Program-made: the position numbers and the translations under genes | Shown here: in pieces, positions 11,901 through 21,199 of the stretch | Layout of the letters: each line of letters opens with the position of its first letter | Position numbering within the stretch: position 1 is the stretch's first letter | Notes under the pieces: model-generated | Told to the model about the DNA's origin: nothing | The model's input: only the letters and a program-made list of their open reading frames with translations | Database searches by the model: none | Origin: Cheilinus undulatus | Lineage: Eukaryota; Chordata; Actinopteri; Labriformes; Labridae | DNA length: 64,000 nt | Assembly: GCF_018320785.1 (NCBI RefSeq) | Contig: NC_054872.1 | Coordinates: 40,660,551-40,724,550, forward strand | Reading direction: 5' to 3'

Positions 11901-14900
11901 TATAAATTTCATTTTCAGTTAAATTTGGGGAAACTACTTGAACCAATTGTAGTGTTGAGCTATTTCAATTGCTTATGTTTGATTTGTTCATTGAAAACAG
12001 CTGACAGTCTGTAAATTTATATGATAAACCTGATTTGCAGTGGGGTTGAATGATTTTGATTGCAGCTGTAGACCATAAAAATAATTAGTTACTATACAAA
12101 AAAAAATGTCTTACCTTTTGTATGGCCAGTGCTTTGGTACTCAACTGAAAAATAACAATTTTGATTAAGAAAAAAAATCTGGTTTCCTGCTTTACAGGCA
12201 GCAGACATCTCTCTCAGTGCTAATACTAGCCAGTTAACTGACCGTGCTCATTTATTCTAACCTTTTCGAATTGTTCGGGTCCAGACCGGTGTACTCTCAT
12301 TTTTTTGTGCAAGTTTGAGGGTGAAGTTTCTGTCTGGATTGTCAATAAAAACTTCAAAGAAACTGGATGGTTTCCATTCATATCTGAGCTTCATTTCCTG
12401 AGGGAAAAAGCATGAAAAGATGTAAATTAAATATTAGGAACCAGATTAAAAAAAAAAAAAAAAAACTGCAATCTGCATTTTTTTTAAAAAAAGGCCTCAT
12501 GCTCATTCAAAAACAGGCATCTAATCATTAAAAATATGTGTAGCTCTTTATTTAATGGGCCCTAATAAGCTTTTAATTTTATGACAACAGGTGTAACTAT
12601 CTAATCATTTCTCAAGTTTAAGTTGGTAATTAACAAGTAAAAAGTTAGTATTTTACAGTAATAACCTGTAAATATGGTAATATTTATTAAGTATTACCTT
12701 GTAATAATGCATTAATTATCAAATCATTCCTTGAAATATTGTGTCAATTCTCTGGTAATTAGGTGTTATTCTACCCTAGCCTTAAAACTTGACTGAAAAT
12801 TATTCAGGATGGACTCACTTTAATGTAGTGGTCCAAAATTAAGTAACCCAACATGACAGACAGACTGTTTTATGTATCTATTGCATGGATATATAACACA
12901 GCCCTCTGGAAATGTATTACTTGGTAATTAACACCTTATTCTCAATAAACACTACTAGATAATTACCACTTACTACTTTAATATACTAGGTAAGTATCCA
13001 GTAGGTACTACAATTTAATTCATAGAAACAAATGAAGTATGTCATGATTATTAATTGAGTAGTAAAATAACAATGGCACTGTTTAGTTTTACTCATGCTT
13101 CAGTAATCAGCTCACTCCTAATCTCAGTTCATTGATTCATACCTCAGGAACAATTTCTGCACCATCCACATCCGCTGTTAAGATGAAACGATCATGCATT
13201 TTTAAGGACTTCTCTGGAGGTGGCTTTCGGATTATTTTGTACCCATAGGATGATTCCCTCCTGTCCATTTCCTGTACAAGAAAGACCTTAATACCTTAAA
13301 AGAAAATTGCTAAAATGTTTCCATAGCTGGATGGTGTATTAGTCAAATTACACATGGTGCAACTCTTTGTCTTGTTGCTTGTATTTGTGACAGAAAGAAA
13401 AGAAATCACCTGTTGCAGACCAGGATCGCGTGGGATCAGATAAACATGGAGCGTGAGGAAATCCGTGTTGGTTCTATAGATTAAAACGTTGCAGTGTGTT
13501 TTCACTGGAACACCAGCTTTGATCAGAACCGCTTTTGATGAGAAAACTGGATCACATAATTTGACATGGGTTGGTGTGACCTCAGACACTTGTTCCACGA
13601 CATCTCCACAGTCATCTATGTGAAGGACTGCAAACTTGTCCAATATTTCAGGGTCATCTTCTGCATTAAAAAATATACAGCTCATAAGGACAAGAGGACT
13701 GCACCAATTCTGCACACATCAGCAGAAATTCACTGACATTGTTTGTTCTCTCTTAAACTTCTGTGTTTACTTGCCAAAGCAGATCCAGTGTGGCAGATAC
13801 ACTTCATCAAACTTTCCAGCAGTGATTTTGATGTTCATTAGAGGGCCTGCAGGTAAATATTTGAGGCCTTCAATCCTCTCCACGTGTTCCCCCCAAGAGC
13901 AAAACTGGTACTGAAAGCTGACCTTCTCCTTACACGTCCAGCGTATGCCAGAGACATTGCATTCAAAGTGGCTTCCTGCTTCGCTTTGTAGGCTAGTATG
14001 GAAAAGTAAATGAGTTTATATAACTTCATCAAGTTCCAGTTTGCTTTGTGGTATACTGATGAATCTACTTTCCACCTGTAAGCTGGAAACTCATCTCCAT
14101 CAGTGCTCTTCACTCCAGGTTCAAGTCTGGTCCAGTCACTAGAGTCCTGCTAAAAAAACAAAAACAAATTTTAGTGACATTTTATGTTTAATACAATACA
14201 TAAAAAAACAAAAAAGAGAAAAGAGATGAATATGAGAAGAATAGAAGGCAGGGGATTACCGTTTTGTGTTCACAATCTTCAGGCCCCGGGCTTCTCCAGA
14301 GACCTTTAAAGACAGTGATTTTTTTTTCCTAATTTATGTTATGTAGATATGTATTATAACAGGGAAATGTTTCCATTTGGTAGTGATACATTTTTACATA
14401 CAATCATTAACAAATGGGTTGGACAAAATAATCCACAACGTTCACCTTGTGCCAGTCAAGTAGCGTATAACATCATTGATGATGTGATAATTTAACTGCT
14501 GCTGGGCGTGATGGGAGTTATATATCATCAGAGTTGATAGAGGCTAACATTAGCAGTGTTAGCGCTGCTGGACCTGATCCTCTTTGCAGGTTAATGTCTT
14601 CATTCCTGTGCTAAATATTTTCACTCAATACTTGATTTTATTGCCTGCACATAGGGATAAACTACAAATATCACCAGGCATTTATGTGCCTCTGGGAGCT
14701 GTAGATTTGTCAAACAGGCCTAAATAAAAGACAATGTTTCAAAGTAGGTGTAGCTCCTAAAAAGATGTAATATGGTCCAAAGTTACTGGTCCCCTCACAA
14801 CATGTAACAGTGACCTTTGACCTCTAAAATCATATCAGTCAAACCTCAAGTCTTAGTGTTGGTTTGTGCTAAATTTGACAAAACAAACTCGATGCATTCT

Positions 14901-17601
14901 CTGAGTACTTTGAACCAAAGATTTGAAGTCACAATAACCTTAAGATTTAACCTTAAATTTTGATCAGTTTACATCAGTTTCTTTTAGTCAGATTGAACAT
15001 TGGAGCGAAGTTCATAAAAAAAACCCATAAAAACATTTTTTGAGGTCTTACATTCACAAGAATTGGACGGACAGATGTATGGACAACCCAAAGACATAAT
15101 GCCTCTGGCCTGGCTGAACGTGTTATACAGACTATTTTCTAACCATAGAGTTATAGTGTTGTTTTTCACAACTTACCCTCAGATCCTGTGCTGATTTCAG
15201 ACAGCTTTTCTACCAGATCAGTCCTGTTTATAATCTCTAAAGCATCCTTAGTCGCCTCCACACACTGCTGGTCATAGATCTCCACCATCAGCTCCACTGT
15301 TTGTCTCTTGCGCGCCTCCACTTCAGTGAGAAGTGCCTCTAATTCGCCTCCTGTGAAGCTGTTCTTTTCTCCCATCTTACTCTTTTTATTTTAATTTTCT
15401 GATCGTGCAAGGAGGGGAATCTCAGGTGCAGGGTCCATTTAAATATGATTTAAGTATTTAAATGGGGGCGTGGACAGGGAGGGGTCGGGTACTCCAACAT
15501 GTGCGCTCAATTCCACGTTCATTGGGATGTAAAAAAGAAATGTGCTTGGATTCATGCGCGCACACAGATTCATACATCTGGATATTTTTATGCATACGAC
15601 GTTTTCTGGATTTGAGCATACGCCATATTTCAGTAGGAAATCCACGCAAGTCTTTGTACATGAGGCCCCTGGTCTGAACTACACTTCGCTGCCAGATAAT
15701 TACGTCTTGTATGGTAGAGCTATGCATACTCTGTTTCCCCAGTGTTCATGAGATTTTTTTAACCTTTTGGATTTTTTTCTTACCCGTGTTTAATCTCCTG
15801 TGCTAAAGCGGGGTACACACATAAAGATAATCGGGCTGTTTTGTCTCGATTTTCCTCCTTCCCGACCAAGGACGGCAAACGCCCAATTATCTTATGTCTT
15901 ATAAGATTATCCTATAAAATTATCCTGTGGTCTGAGGTGTGTTAAGAGTGAATTTGTCCCAATAATTGGCTCCGAAAACGGTCGGGGCCAACAATCTATT
16001 TACGACCAAAAATCTTAATGTGTGTGGGGAAAGCTGACGATTCCTGAGTCATGACCAAGCGGCAACCTCCGGTCCTGAAAAATGAAGCCAATGCGGAAGT
16101 GCAAAAAATTGCTATACCACAATTGTCCACTTGAGGCTGGCTGCAGAACACCGGAGGTCCCGTCTGGACACATGTTAAACAGCCGGTTTTGACACTAGAA
16201 ATAAACTGGTTTACAGCCTGGTTGAAAACACCAAATGTGTCTCATTAGCTAGTGTCTTATTGTGCTCCCACTGTAGGGGGGGTGAATTTTTTTGTACCAT
16301 GATCGTTTGAATTATATTTAGGATGAAAGCTGATTGGCGCATCTCATTTGAATGTCAGATAGCTCGGCAGGCAGAGGCTCCGTTTCTGTCAACCGGAATG
16401 CTAGCTAGCAGGCTGACAGGAAGTCGTGCTTAGTGGGCGGGCTGTTAGGTTGATCCAAAGTTTGGTTGAGACCGAAGTCTCCACGGATTGGCTTCAAGAG
16501 CCGTTTGAGTCCACCTATTGTAAGCAGACGACTGACGTCACAGGGGGTTTGTCCAATTCTTTCTACAGTCTATGGTCATGACTCTGTGAATTGTGACATG
16601 GAACGAATGTAGCCAATTAAGAAGCTGACTGAGGAACAAGGAAGCAGGTGTAAATTAAAACAAGCATGGCTGACCTGCTGAAGCATCATAATGTTATTTT
16701 TTTTTTGCGTGGTGGCAGGGTAAATTAGGGAGAGATCCAATCAGTCAACTAAATTTACTGTAAATTTCGTCAACTAAAATGTTGGGAAGTTTCATCAACT
16801 AAAACTAGACTAAAACTAAAACAATTTAGATGACTAAATTATGATTAAAATTAAAAGATATTTTTGGCAAAAGACCATAACTAAAACTAAATCAAAAAGT
16901 GCTGTCAAAATTAACAATGCTGCTGATGTGAACAACGGAAGGTCTCAGAACACCTTTGGTTAAGACTGGAAGGGGTTGCAAAGACATCTCACTCAAAGAC
17001 TTCAGGTACTGTATTTACCAGTCCACACTTAGACAAACTGTCCACAAATGTGGTATTAGGTTGAGCACATTGTACCCACTTATACGTATGACTCAGATGC
17101 GTATCAGATCACATTTGATGACCAATTAATGCAGAAAACTAGTTCATTTCAAAGGATTCATATACATTTGCTTGCCACTGAATGTCTTGATAAAGAAAGT
17201 CCATCAGTTTCACACTGCTCTTCAGTATTTGTTCTTTAAAACATACAAAACTTAAAAGGATCTAATCAAAATAATATACTCCAGCTGATGTGTCTCGACA
17301 GTTTTGTGTTTGTTACATATTCTGTAATGTTTTTCTTACCTCTGGCTCCCGGGCTGCTGTCTGACAATCTGTGCATCAGATCAGTCCTGTTCATCTTCAA
17401 AATCTCTCTGGTCAGCTCCACACACTCCATACTGCACGTCCTCACCATCAGCTCCACAATTACCTCTGTGTTTACTGCTTTAGGTTGGCCTGTTTTCAGT
17501 AGTGGGGTGCCTTTCTCCAGTTCAATGTGTAGATTGAAATCTTGAAGCTCCTCAGGACTTAAGTTTTTCAACATACAGAACAGGACCCTCTCTGGCATCA
17601 T
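8649..17601 (-). CDS. FIIND gene A: PYD-FIIND-PYD protein (NLRP1/CARD8-like)
   Basis: Predicted inflammasome-type signalling protein. The model joins, in transcript order, 17601-17340 (PYD), 14303-14260, 14149-14076, 13992-13775, 13660-13410 (ZU5), 13271-13143, 12397-12262 (UPA), 12144-12115, 11318-11275 and 8912-8649 (PYD, stop TGA). This is 1452 nt, 483 aa, in frame throughout. By homology with human NLRP1, catalytic His213 and cleavage F239|S240 are present (DPVFSS context). Cleavage would leave a 244-aa UPA-PYD fragment instead of the UPA-CARD of NLRP1 and CARD8. No NACHT or LRR is encoded. Oddities: the acceptor of the first PYD exon is changed from AG to AT relative to gene B, one donor is GC, and an N-truncated PYD exon at 15,177-15,375 does not fit the frame. 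The alternative that the last PYD belongs to a separate gene is less likely, because exons 12115-12144, 11275-11318 and 8649-8912 join in phase. Confidence 0.72.
9960..10162 (-). mobile_element. tRNA-derived SINE
   Basis: On the minus strand there is a box-A-like TGGTCAAGTGGT and a box-B-like GCGTTCGAATTCG, followed by a body ending in an A-rich tail (T run on the plus strand at 9,960-9,982). It is related to the copies at 36,741 and 46,376. Confidence 0.6.
10163..11153. mobile_element. TIR element (aaggttgttatag) containing a MITE
   Basis: Left AAGGTTGTTATAGT and right ACTATTACAACCTT form terminal inverted repeats. The body from about 10,576 is a low-complexity run of aactaaaactaa words. 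A second MITE (10,179-10,575) has inserted near the left end, giving a nest within the outer Tc1-like element. Confidence 0.5.
10179..10575. mobile_element. MITE copy (aagtgggggtattat family), right end decayed
   Basis: Highly similar over about 400 bp to the complete copy at 33,070-33,541, including aagtgggggtattatgcc at the left and acacccaacattgtgacttt near the right. The right TIR has decayed to aaaagtatcatac. Confidence 0.6.
11275..11318 (-). CDS. Gene A linker exon before terminal PYD
   Basis: 44 bp between acceptor gtcttcag and donor gtgagt. Phase 1 in, phase 0 out; encodes DKQPVDREMSAYCQK across the upstream junction. It has the same phase pattern as the inter-PYD linker exons of gene B, so linker plus PYD behaves as one movable two-exon cassette. 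Confidence 0.65.
11372..12072 (-). mobile_element. Tc1 transposase N-terminal fragment
   Basis: Minus frame 11,393-11,674 encodes a Tc1-type helix-turn-helix DNA-binding region (motifs EYKKIAKALNVHRDTVGSIL and GQGRKRKLS). The DDE catalytic part is absent. The right end near 12,040-12,070 (gttgaatgattttgattgcagctgt) looks like a Tc1 terminus. It lies in the intron between the UPA-linked exon and the linker exon of gene A. Confidence 0.75.
12115..12144 (-). CDS. Gene A post-UPA 30-bp exon
   Basis: Acceptor ttttcag, donor gtaaga; phase 1-1. It encodes VEYQSTGHTK, matching [10 protein letters not shown] of the equivalent gene B exon. Confidence 0.75.
12262..12397 (-). CDS. Gene A UPA exon 2
   Basis: 136 bp, phase 0 to 1. 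Encodes [20 protein letters not shown]... ending in ESTPVWTRTIRK. The order of conserved positions matches the C-terminal half of the UPA subdomain of NLRP1 and CARD8 (a tryptophan late in the domain, repeated beta-strand pattern). Confidence 0.82.
12398..13142 (-). other. Gene A intron, no feature
   Basis: AT-rich intron between the two UPA exons. It is longer than the matching gene B intron (25,444-25,994). No recognisable element. Confidence 0.5.
13143..13271 (-). CDS. Gene A UPA exon 1
   Basis: 129 bp, phase 0-0, donor gtatga. Encodes 43 residues starting [20 protein letters not shown] and ending DGAEIVPE; strongly similar to gene B exon 25995-26123. Confidence 0.82.
13410..13660 (-). 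CDS. Gene A ZU5/UPA exon with autoproteolysis site
   Basis: 251 bp, phase 1 to 0. Encodes [19 protein letters not shown]..., then [19 protein letters not shown] and a UPA start ending in PRDPGLQQ. The His of VLHID and the Ser of VFSS are 27 residues apart, as are H1186 and S1213 in human NLRP1. The F|S scissile bond is intact. Confidence 0.86.
13775..13992 (-). CDS. Gene A ZU5 exon with GC donor
   Basis: 218 bp, phase 2 to 1. Encodes [20 protein letters not shown] through [13 protein letters not shown], the ZU5 half of FIIND. The donor is TTTG|gcaagt where gene B has TTCG|gtaagt. It is a GC donor with an otherwise full consensus, so splicing is plausible but probably weaker. Confidence 0.8.
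14076..14149 (-). CDS. Gene A FIIND N-terminal exon 2
   Basis: 74 bp, phase 0 to 2, acceptor tttttttag, donor gtggaa. Encodes [20 protein letters not shown] followed by FPAYR. It aligns with gene B exon 26971-27044. Confidence 0.75.
14260..14303 (-). CDS. Gene A FIIND N-terminal exon 1
   Basis: 44 bp, phase 1 to 0, acceptor tttaaag, donor gtaatc. Encodes LWRSPGPEDCEHKT; gene B counterpart is 27147-27190. Its phase-1 entry accepts any PYD exon directly. Confidence 0.68.
14825..15125. mobile_element. RTE-type LINE 3' tail (shared with gene B)
   Basis: Contains the tgacctctaaaatcatatcagt, gtgttggtttgtgct and acaacccaaagacataatgcctctggcc segments typical of a fish LINE 3' region. A homologous copy sits at the same place in gene B (29,285-29,560), so the insertion predates the A/B duplication. 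Confidence 0.45.
15177..15375 (-). pseudogene. Gene A second PYD, N-terminally truncated exon
   Basis: Encodes a partial pyrin domain: RKRQTVELMVEIYDQQCVEA, then KDALEIINRTDLVEKLSE, ending in phase 1 at donor gtaagt. The sequence 3' of ELEALLTEVEARKRQT matches gene B PYD6, but helices 1-2 are missing. No phase 1-to-0 linker exon is visible between it and the first PYD, so including it after exon 17340-17601 would break the frame. An ATG at 15,375 could make it an alternative first exon (462-aa product with the downstream exons). Confidence 0.6.
15430..16050. repeat. Interspersed repeats replacing the expected linker-exon region
   Basis: 15,430-15,690 is a repeat-like block (gcgcacacagattcatacat, acgccatatttcagtaggaa). 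15,795-16,045 starts gcggggtacacacataaaga and ends aatcttaatgtgtgtgggg, an imperfect TIR pair suggesting a non-autonomous DNA element. No host coding sequence. Confidence 0.4.
16055..16575. repeat. Interspersed repeat, copy 1
   Basis: About 520 bp from ccaagcggcaacctccggtc to gtccaattctttctacagtc. Strongly similar, in the same orientation, to 46,912-47,455. Class unknown. Confidence 0.65.
16690..16930. mobile_element. hAT-like MITE fragment
   Basis: Matches the right half of the element at 39,917-40,430 (ctaaaatgttgggaagtttc..., aaagtgctgtcaaaattaac). The left end is missing. Confidence 0.5.
16985..17195. mobile_element. Tc1 terminal fragment
   Basis: Contains gtggtattaggttgagcaca, gtatcagatcacatttgatg and ttgcttgccactg. 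This is the terminal repeat seen complete at 49,162-50,440 in the pycard copy. Confidence 0.5.
17340..17601 (-). CDS. Gene A first PYD exon
   Basis: The ATG at 17601 gives MMPERVLFCMLKNLSPEELQ and continues to MECVELTREILK and MNRTDLMHRLSD. This is a full pyrin domain, ending in phase 1 at donor gtaaga. It is nearly identical to gene B PYD1. The expected acceptor reads tccat just before ATTGAAACAATG, where gene B has tccag, so the AG is lost here. A more upstream cryptic AG or a different first exon would be needed; the start codon and frame are unaffected. Confidence 0.82.
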
Positions 17602-18339
17602 TGTTTCAATATGGACAAGAAAAATTTATATTGTACAATATGCAAGTTATTATTTGTGCTGTTTGTGAGATCTATACTTTTTAAACACATTGAGCTATGT
17701 TATTTAACGGTGAAGTAAATTAATCACAGACCGTTTAAACTATGACTGAACATCTAAAAAAATACAAACTTTTAAAACTCTCTTGCTGGAATTACTGGTT
17801 ATTTGGTAGTTTTATACTGTGAAAGGATGTGGCTTCAAAGACAACAGATTTCACCGAATCCCTTTTTAGATGTTATTCATGCCTAACAAGGAAAGATTTG
17901 CACAATGGTATCACAGGCAGATCTCTGATCAGACGATGAGGAACAGGCTGCCAGGGAGCCTACATGATGTTGGCTAATGACAAAGTTTGATTGATGCAAA
18001 ATTTGCTAGCGAGGCTGTTTAACCACAGATTTCCTGATTCATGTTTGACACAAATACTCAGAACACATATTTGAAAGCAGATAGACATAGACAAACTCAT
18101 ACTGTCTCCACTGGTATCTAAAGTTCAGAAAACTTTCAAAGGACTCCATAATCATTACCAATAGTTAATTAACGTAAGTATTAGCAGAGTGTTAGCAAGC
18201 AGTAATTTATCATACATACTGAACATTCATATGTATCCATTACCACACAGGAAAACACATCAAAACCGAAAGAACGTATAGAAATACTGTAGAGTAGAAC
18301 TAGGCAAAAGTTGGGACTCACATTGCAGGTTAAACTTAC
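17602..18339 (-). other. Gene A intron 1 / 5' region
   Basis: Colinear with the gene B segment 43,170-43,660 in part (for example tttcctgattcatgtttgac against tttcctgattcctgtttgat). This shows the duplication included upstream sequence. No ORF. Confidence 0.5.
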
Positions 18340-18490
18340 CAATTTGTTTTACATTCTAGACATGAAATTATTGTTTCTGGTTGTCCCGAACGTTCAGTGT
18401 TCGTGAAGGATGCTAAAGTTGTACTCACCCACTTCCTTCCTTCCTTTTGACCAAAAGTCTTTCTGTGTTTGTCACTTCCTCAACAACAAC
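18340..18490 (-). other. Putative 5' non-coding exon and promoter-proximal region, gene A
   Basis: The donor TAAAACAAATTG|gtaagt at 18340/18339 is matched by gene B TAAAACATATTG|gtaagt at 43661/43660, and the sequence upstream is conserved between the paralogues. The exon start is not defined. Confidence 0.45.
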
Positions 18491-20654
18491 AGTTTTAAGT
18501 CACTCTAAATATTTCATTATACTGTGTACCTGTGTCCTCTGATGCAGGTACACAGATTTTGGAAAAAAAAGAATTAAATGAGGATTTTCAATATTGAACA
18601 AAGTAAGCACAGTTTGAGCAGAATACATGTAAGTATTTTAGGTGAACTAGTTGGATCGTATTATTGAGCTGAGCCAAATGACCTAAATCACTGTCAAACA
18701 TGAGCAAGAAGATACAGGTAAATGAATGCATGGCAAAAATGACTGTATGGAACGTAAGGTTGATGACATGATTTCCATTTTTTTTTAATTGAAGCCTATG
18801 AAAATTCATTTAAATAAAGACCTAGGGCACAAATAGACAAAGCTATGTCTGATGCCAAACCCTGATTTCCTGATTCCCAAACTCTAAATGCTCTAAATAA
18901 TAATAATAAACTTTATTTATATAGCACCTTTAAAAACAGGTGTTTACAAAGTGCTTTAACAGACATGACAGCAACAAGAACTCAGGAATTCACAAAAGAC
19001 AAAGAACAAATTAGCAATAAACCTGACAGAAAAGTCTTGGTAGTCAAACAGGAAACAAAACAAACTGAAACACAAAAAAATACGAAAACTGCACAGTTAA
19101 AAGGAACGGGAAATACGTAGATGATCCTGAGGGCATTTAAAATACTAAAAGATGAAATTATCCAGGAAGAGACAGTATGATAAGAAATGAACGTAAAACT
19201 GTATACATACAGTTAAGACGACGACATCACATCATTAGCAATAAAACAATGAAAGGTAAAGTGCCCTTTTTCATAACCAAATCTGCATGGCAAGATACTT
19301 TTGTTACATCTGGTTTCGAAAATACCTTTTTCCATAGTGGCAATAAAAACACAGTCTGCTGCTTGTCTTCAAGAGTTTAAAAAGGGCATGTCAGATGACT
19401 CATTAGTTGTAAAAGTGGTATACAATAATAACATGTTATAAACTGAACAGTCTGCCTTTCCTTCTTCAGATTTACATGGTACATCTGATGTTTAAAATAC
19501 AGGAGGGAACTAGAAAAGCACTCGGAGAGCTCAGACCTCCGCCATTAGCCCTATCTCCAAATAGTGAAGAACCCTTCAAAAAAATTCCTGGATCCAGATG
19601 GTGATCTGGATCAGCCCCAAAATCTAATCAGTTCTTCCTTATGCCATTTCTGACATTTCCTGAAAATTTCATGAAATCCGTCTACGACTTTTTGAGTTAT
19701 GTTGCTAACAAACACACAAACAAACCCACCTGATCACATAACCTCCTTGATGGAGGTAAAAATGGTGGTGGTCCTAAGGACTAAATGAGGTGCTGGACTA
19801 CACCCCATATCTGTAGGTCACTTTTTTCCCCCTCACTAGATATGAGGCTTAAAAAAACAATGGGAGAGCTCAGTAGGATCATTATTTTGTATGTTCTGTG
19901 TCATTTTTTTTTTACCTTTTCCTTTCCTTTATGATCATGTTTATTTTTTTTTTTTTTGTATCTGTTTTTTTGTAACTGCTGATTTTCTAACAATTATTCT
20001 TGCTCTAAGCTTTCTTTGTTGAAGTGCACCAATTAAAAGTACACACCCACTTTTTTCACTGAACCTGAGAAGCAGTTGACTGATTGCAAGGCAGCTGCCA
20101 CAGCTTTGAAAATCTGGGAACAGTCACTTGTTTATAAATGCCCTGATGAAGACTTTGTAAGTTGAAACACGTCGGCTCTTTAGCCCATTTAATCAAGGCT
20201 TTTTAATGTTTTCAAAACAGTGTGCCTTAGTTTTTCTGGTTATGACTCTTTTTTACCCTCAACAAAATACAAGTCTGACCTCCCTCCCTTTTTTTGGTTT
20301 CAAAGCAATAAACAACTCTGACCCACTGGGCTGTAAACAAACTTTATGTTGACTCATTCCAGCTCCATTCAAGTGACACTTGTCTTTTGCCTTCTGATAT
20401 AGGTTCATGCAGACACAGAGGGCTTTTATGAGTGAAATGCAACATCTCAGTAGTAAATAAACCAATTTTTTTCATAACTTCTGAAGATAAAGCTGCTGCA
20501 GTTTCTTAAATATTATCTCTGAGTGAAAGAAATGCAAACTCATGGTTACTGAAACAGAGAACAAAAAATGTTCTTCAAAGTATATGCTAAGGAATGTTAC
20601 TAGAAAGACACACAAAGAGACCAAAATGCTATGTTGAAAAAAAAAACTAGGTGT
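18491..20654. other. Spacer between gene A and gene B with LINE tails
   Basis: 18,895-19,090 is a LINE 3' tail (aataataataataaactttat, tacaaagtgctttaacag). 19,385-19,510 matches 44,490-44,610 upstream of gene B. 19,505-19,760 is an RTE-type LINE end (gaaaatttcatgaaatccgt, gagttatgttgctaac, ataacctccttgatggaggt). No gene. Confidence 0.5.
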
Positions 20655-20910
20655 TGAATTATACTTGAAAGCTTTTGCTGTTGAAATCCATTTCTGCATA
20701 ACTGTGACACCTAGACACTTTTACCTTTAAGCAAATGGTTTCATTGGCCTGGAGCTTCATGCCCTAAGGCACATCTAGGCATAGGTGAAGGTGGACATGA
20801 AAAGTGAGGTATACATCAATAATTTCAGTGATTAGAATGATTGAGAATGCAAAGAAGGTGCCCAGACTGCATGAAATGGAATCAACATGGGCATATTTGA
20901 AGGACCCTGT
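20655..20910 (-). repeat. Remnant of a pycard 3' flank
   Basis: Segment with gacacttttacctttaagca, attggcctggagcttcatgc and aatgcaaagaaggtg. It is colinear with 56,830-57,075 and 60,700-60,910, which lie just beyond the poly(A) ends of pycard copies 2 and 3. It suggests a pycard copy once stood upstream of gene A and has been lost. Confidence 0.6.
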
Positions 20911-21199
20911 ACTTAGTTCATACCCCTAAAAAAATTAACACGTCTTCATATTAAACAAATTATAGCAACATGCCCCTATACATAATTTTCAAGTCAGTAA
21001 AATAGTGAATAAATAAATGCATGGTAAAATTGTATAAGATGCTTGAAAAATAATGATTCATGGCTGTAAGCTAGTATTACACATTTAATTATATGTTATG
21101 TATTCCCAGAAGTAACATAGCTGAGGAAACTTTGAGTTATATTGTTAAATAAGAAGTGACGAGACAGTACTGCTTACTCCCAATAGGCACCATCCCCTA

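Noticed and set aside
15462-15751. Overlapping ORFs on both strands
   Set aside because: They arise from an interspersed repeat (acgccatatttcagtaggaa block) and show no domain.
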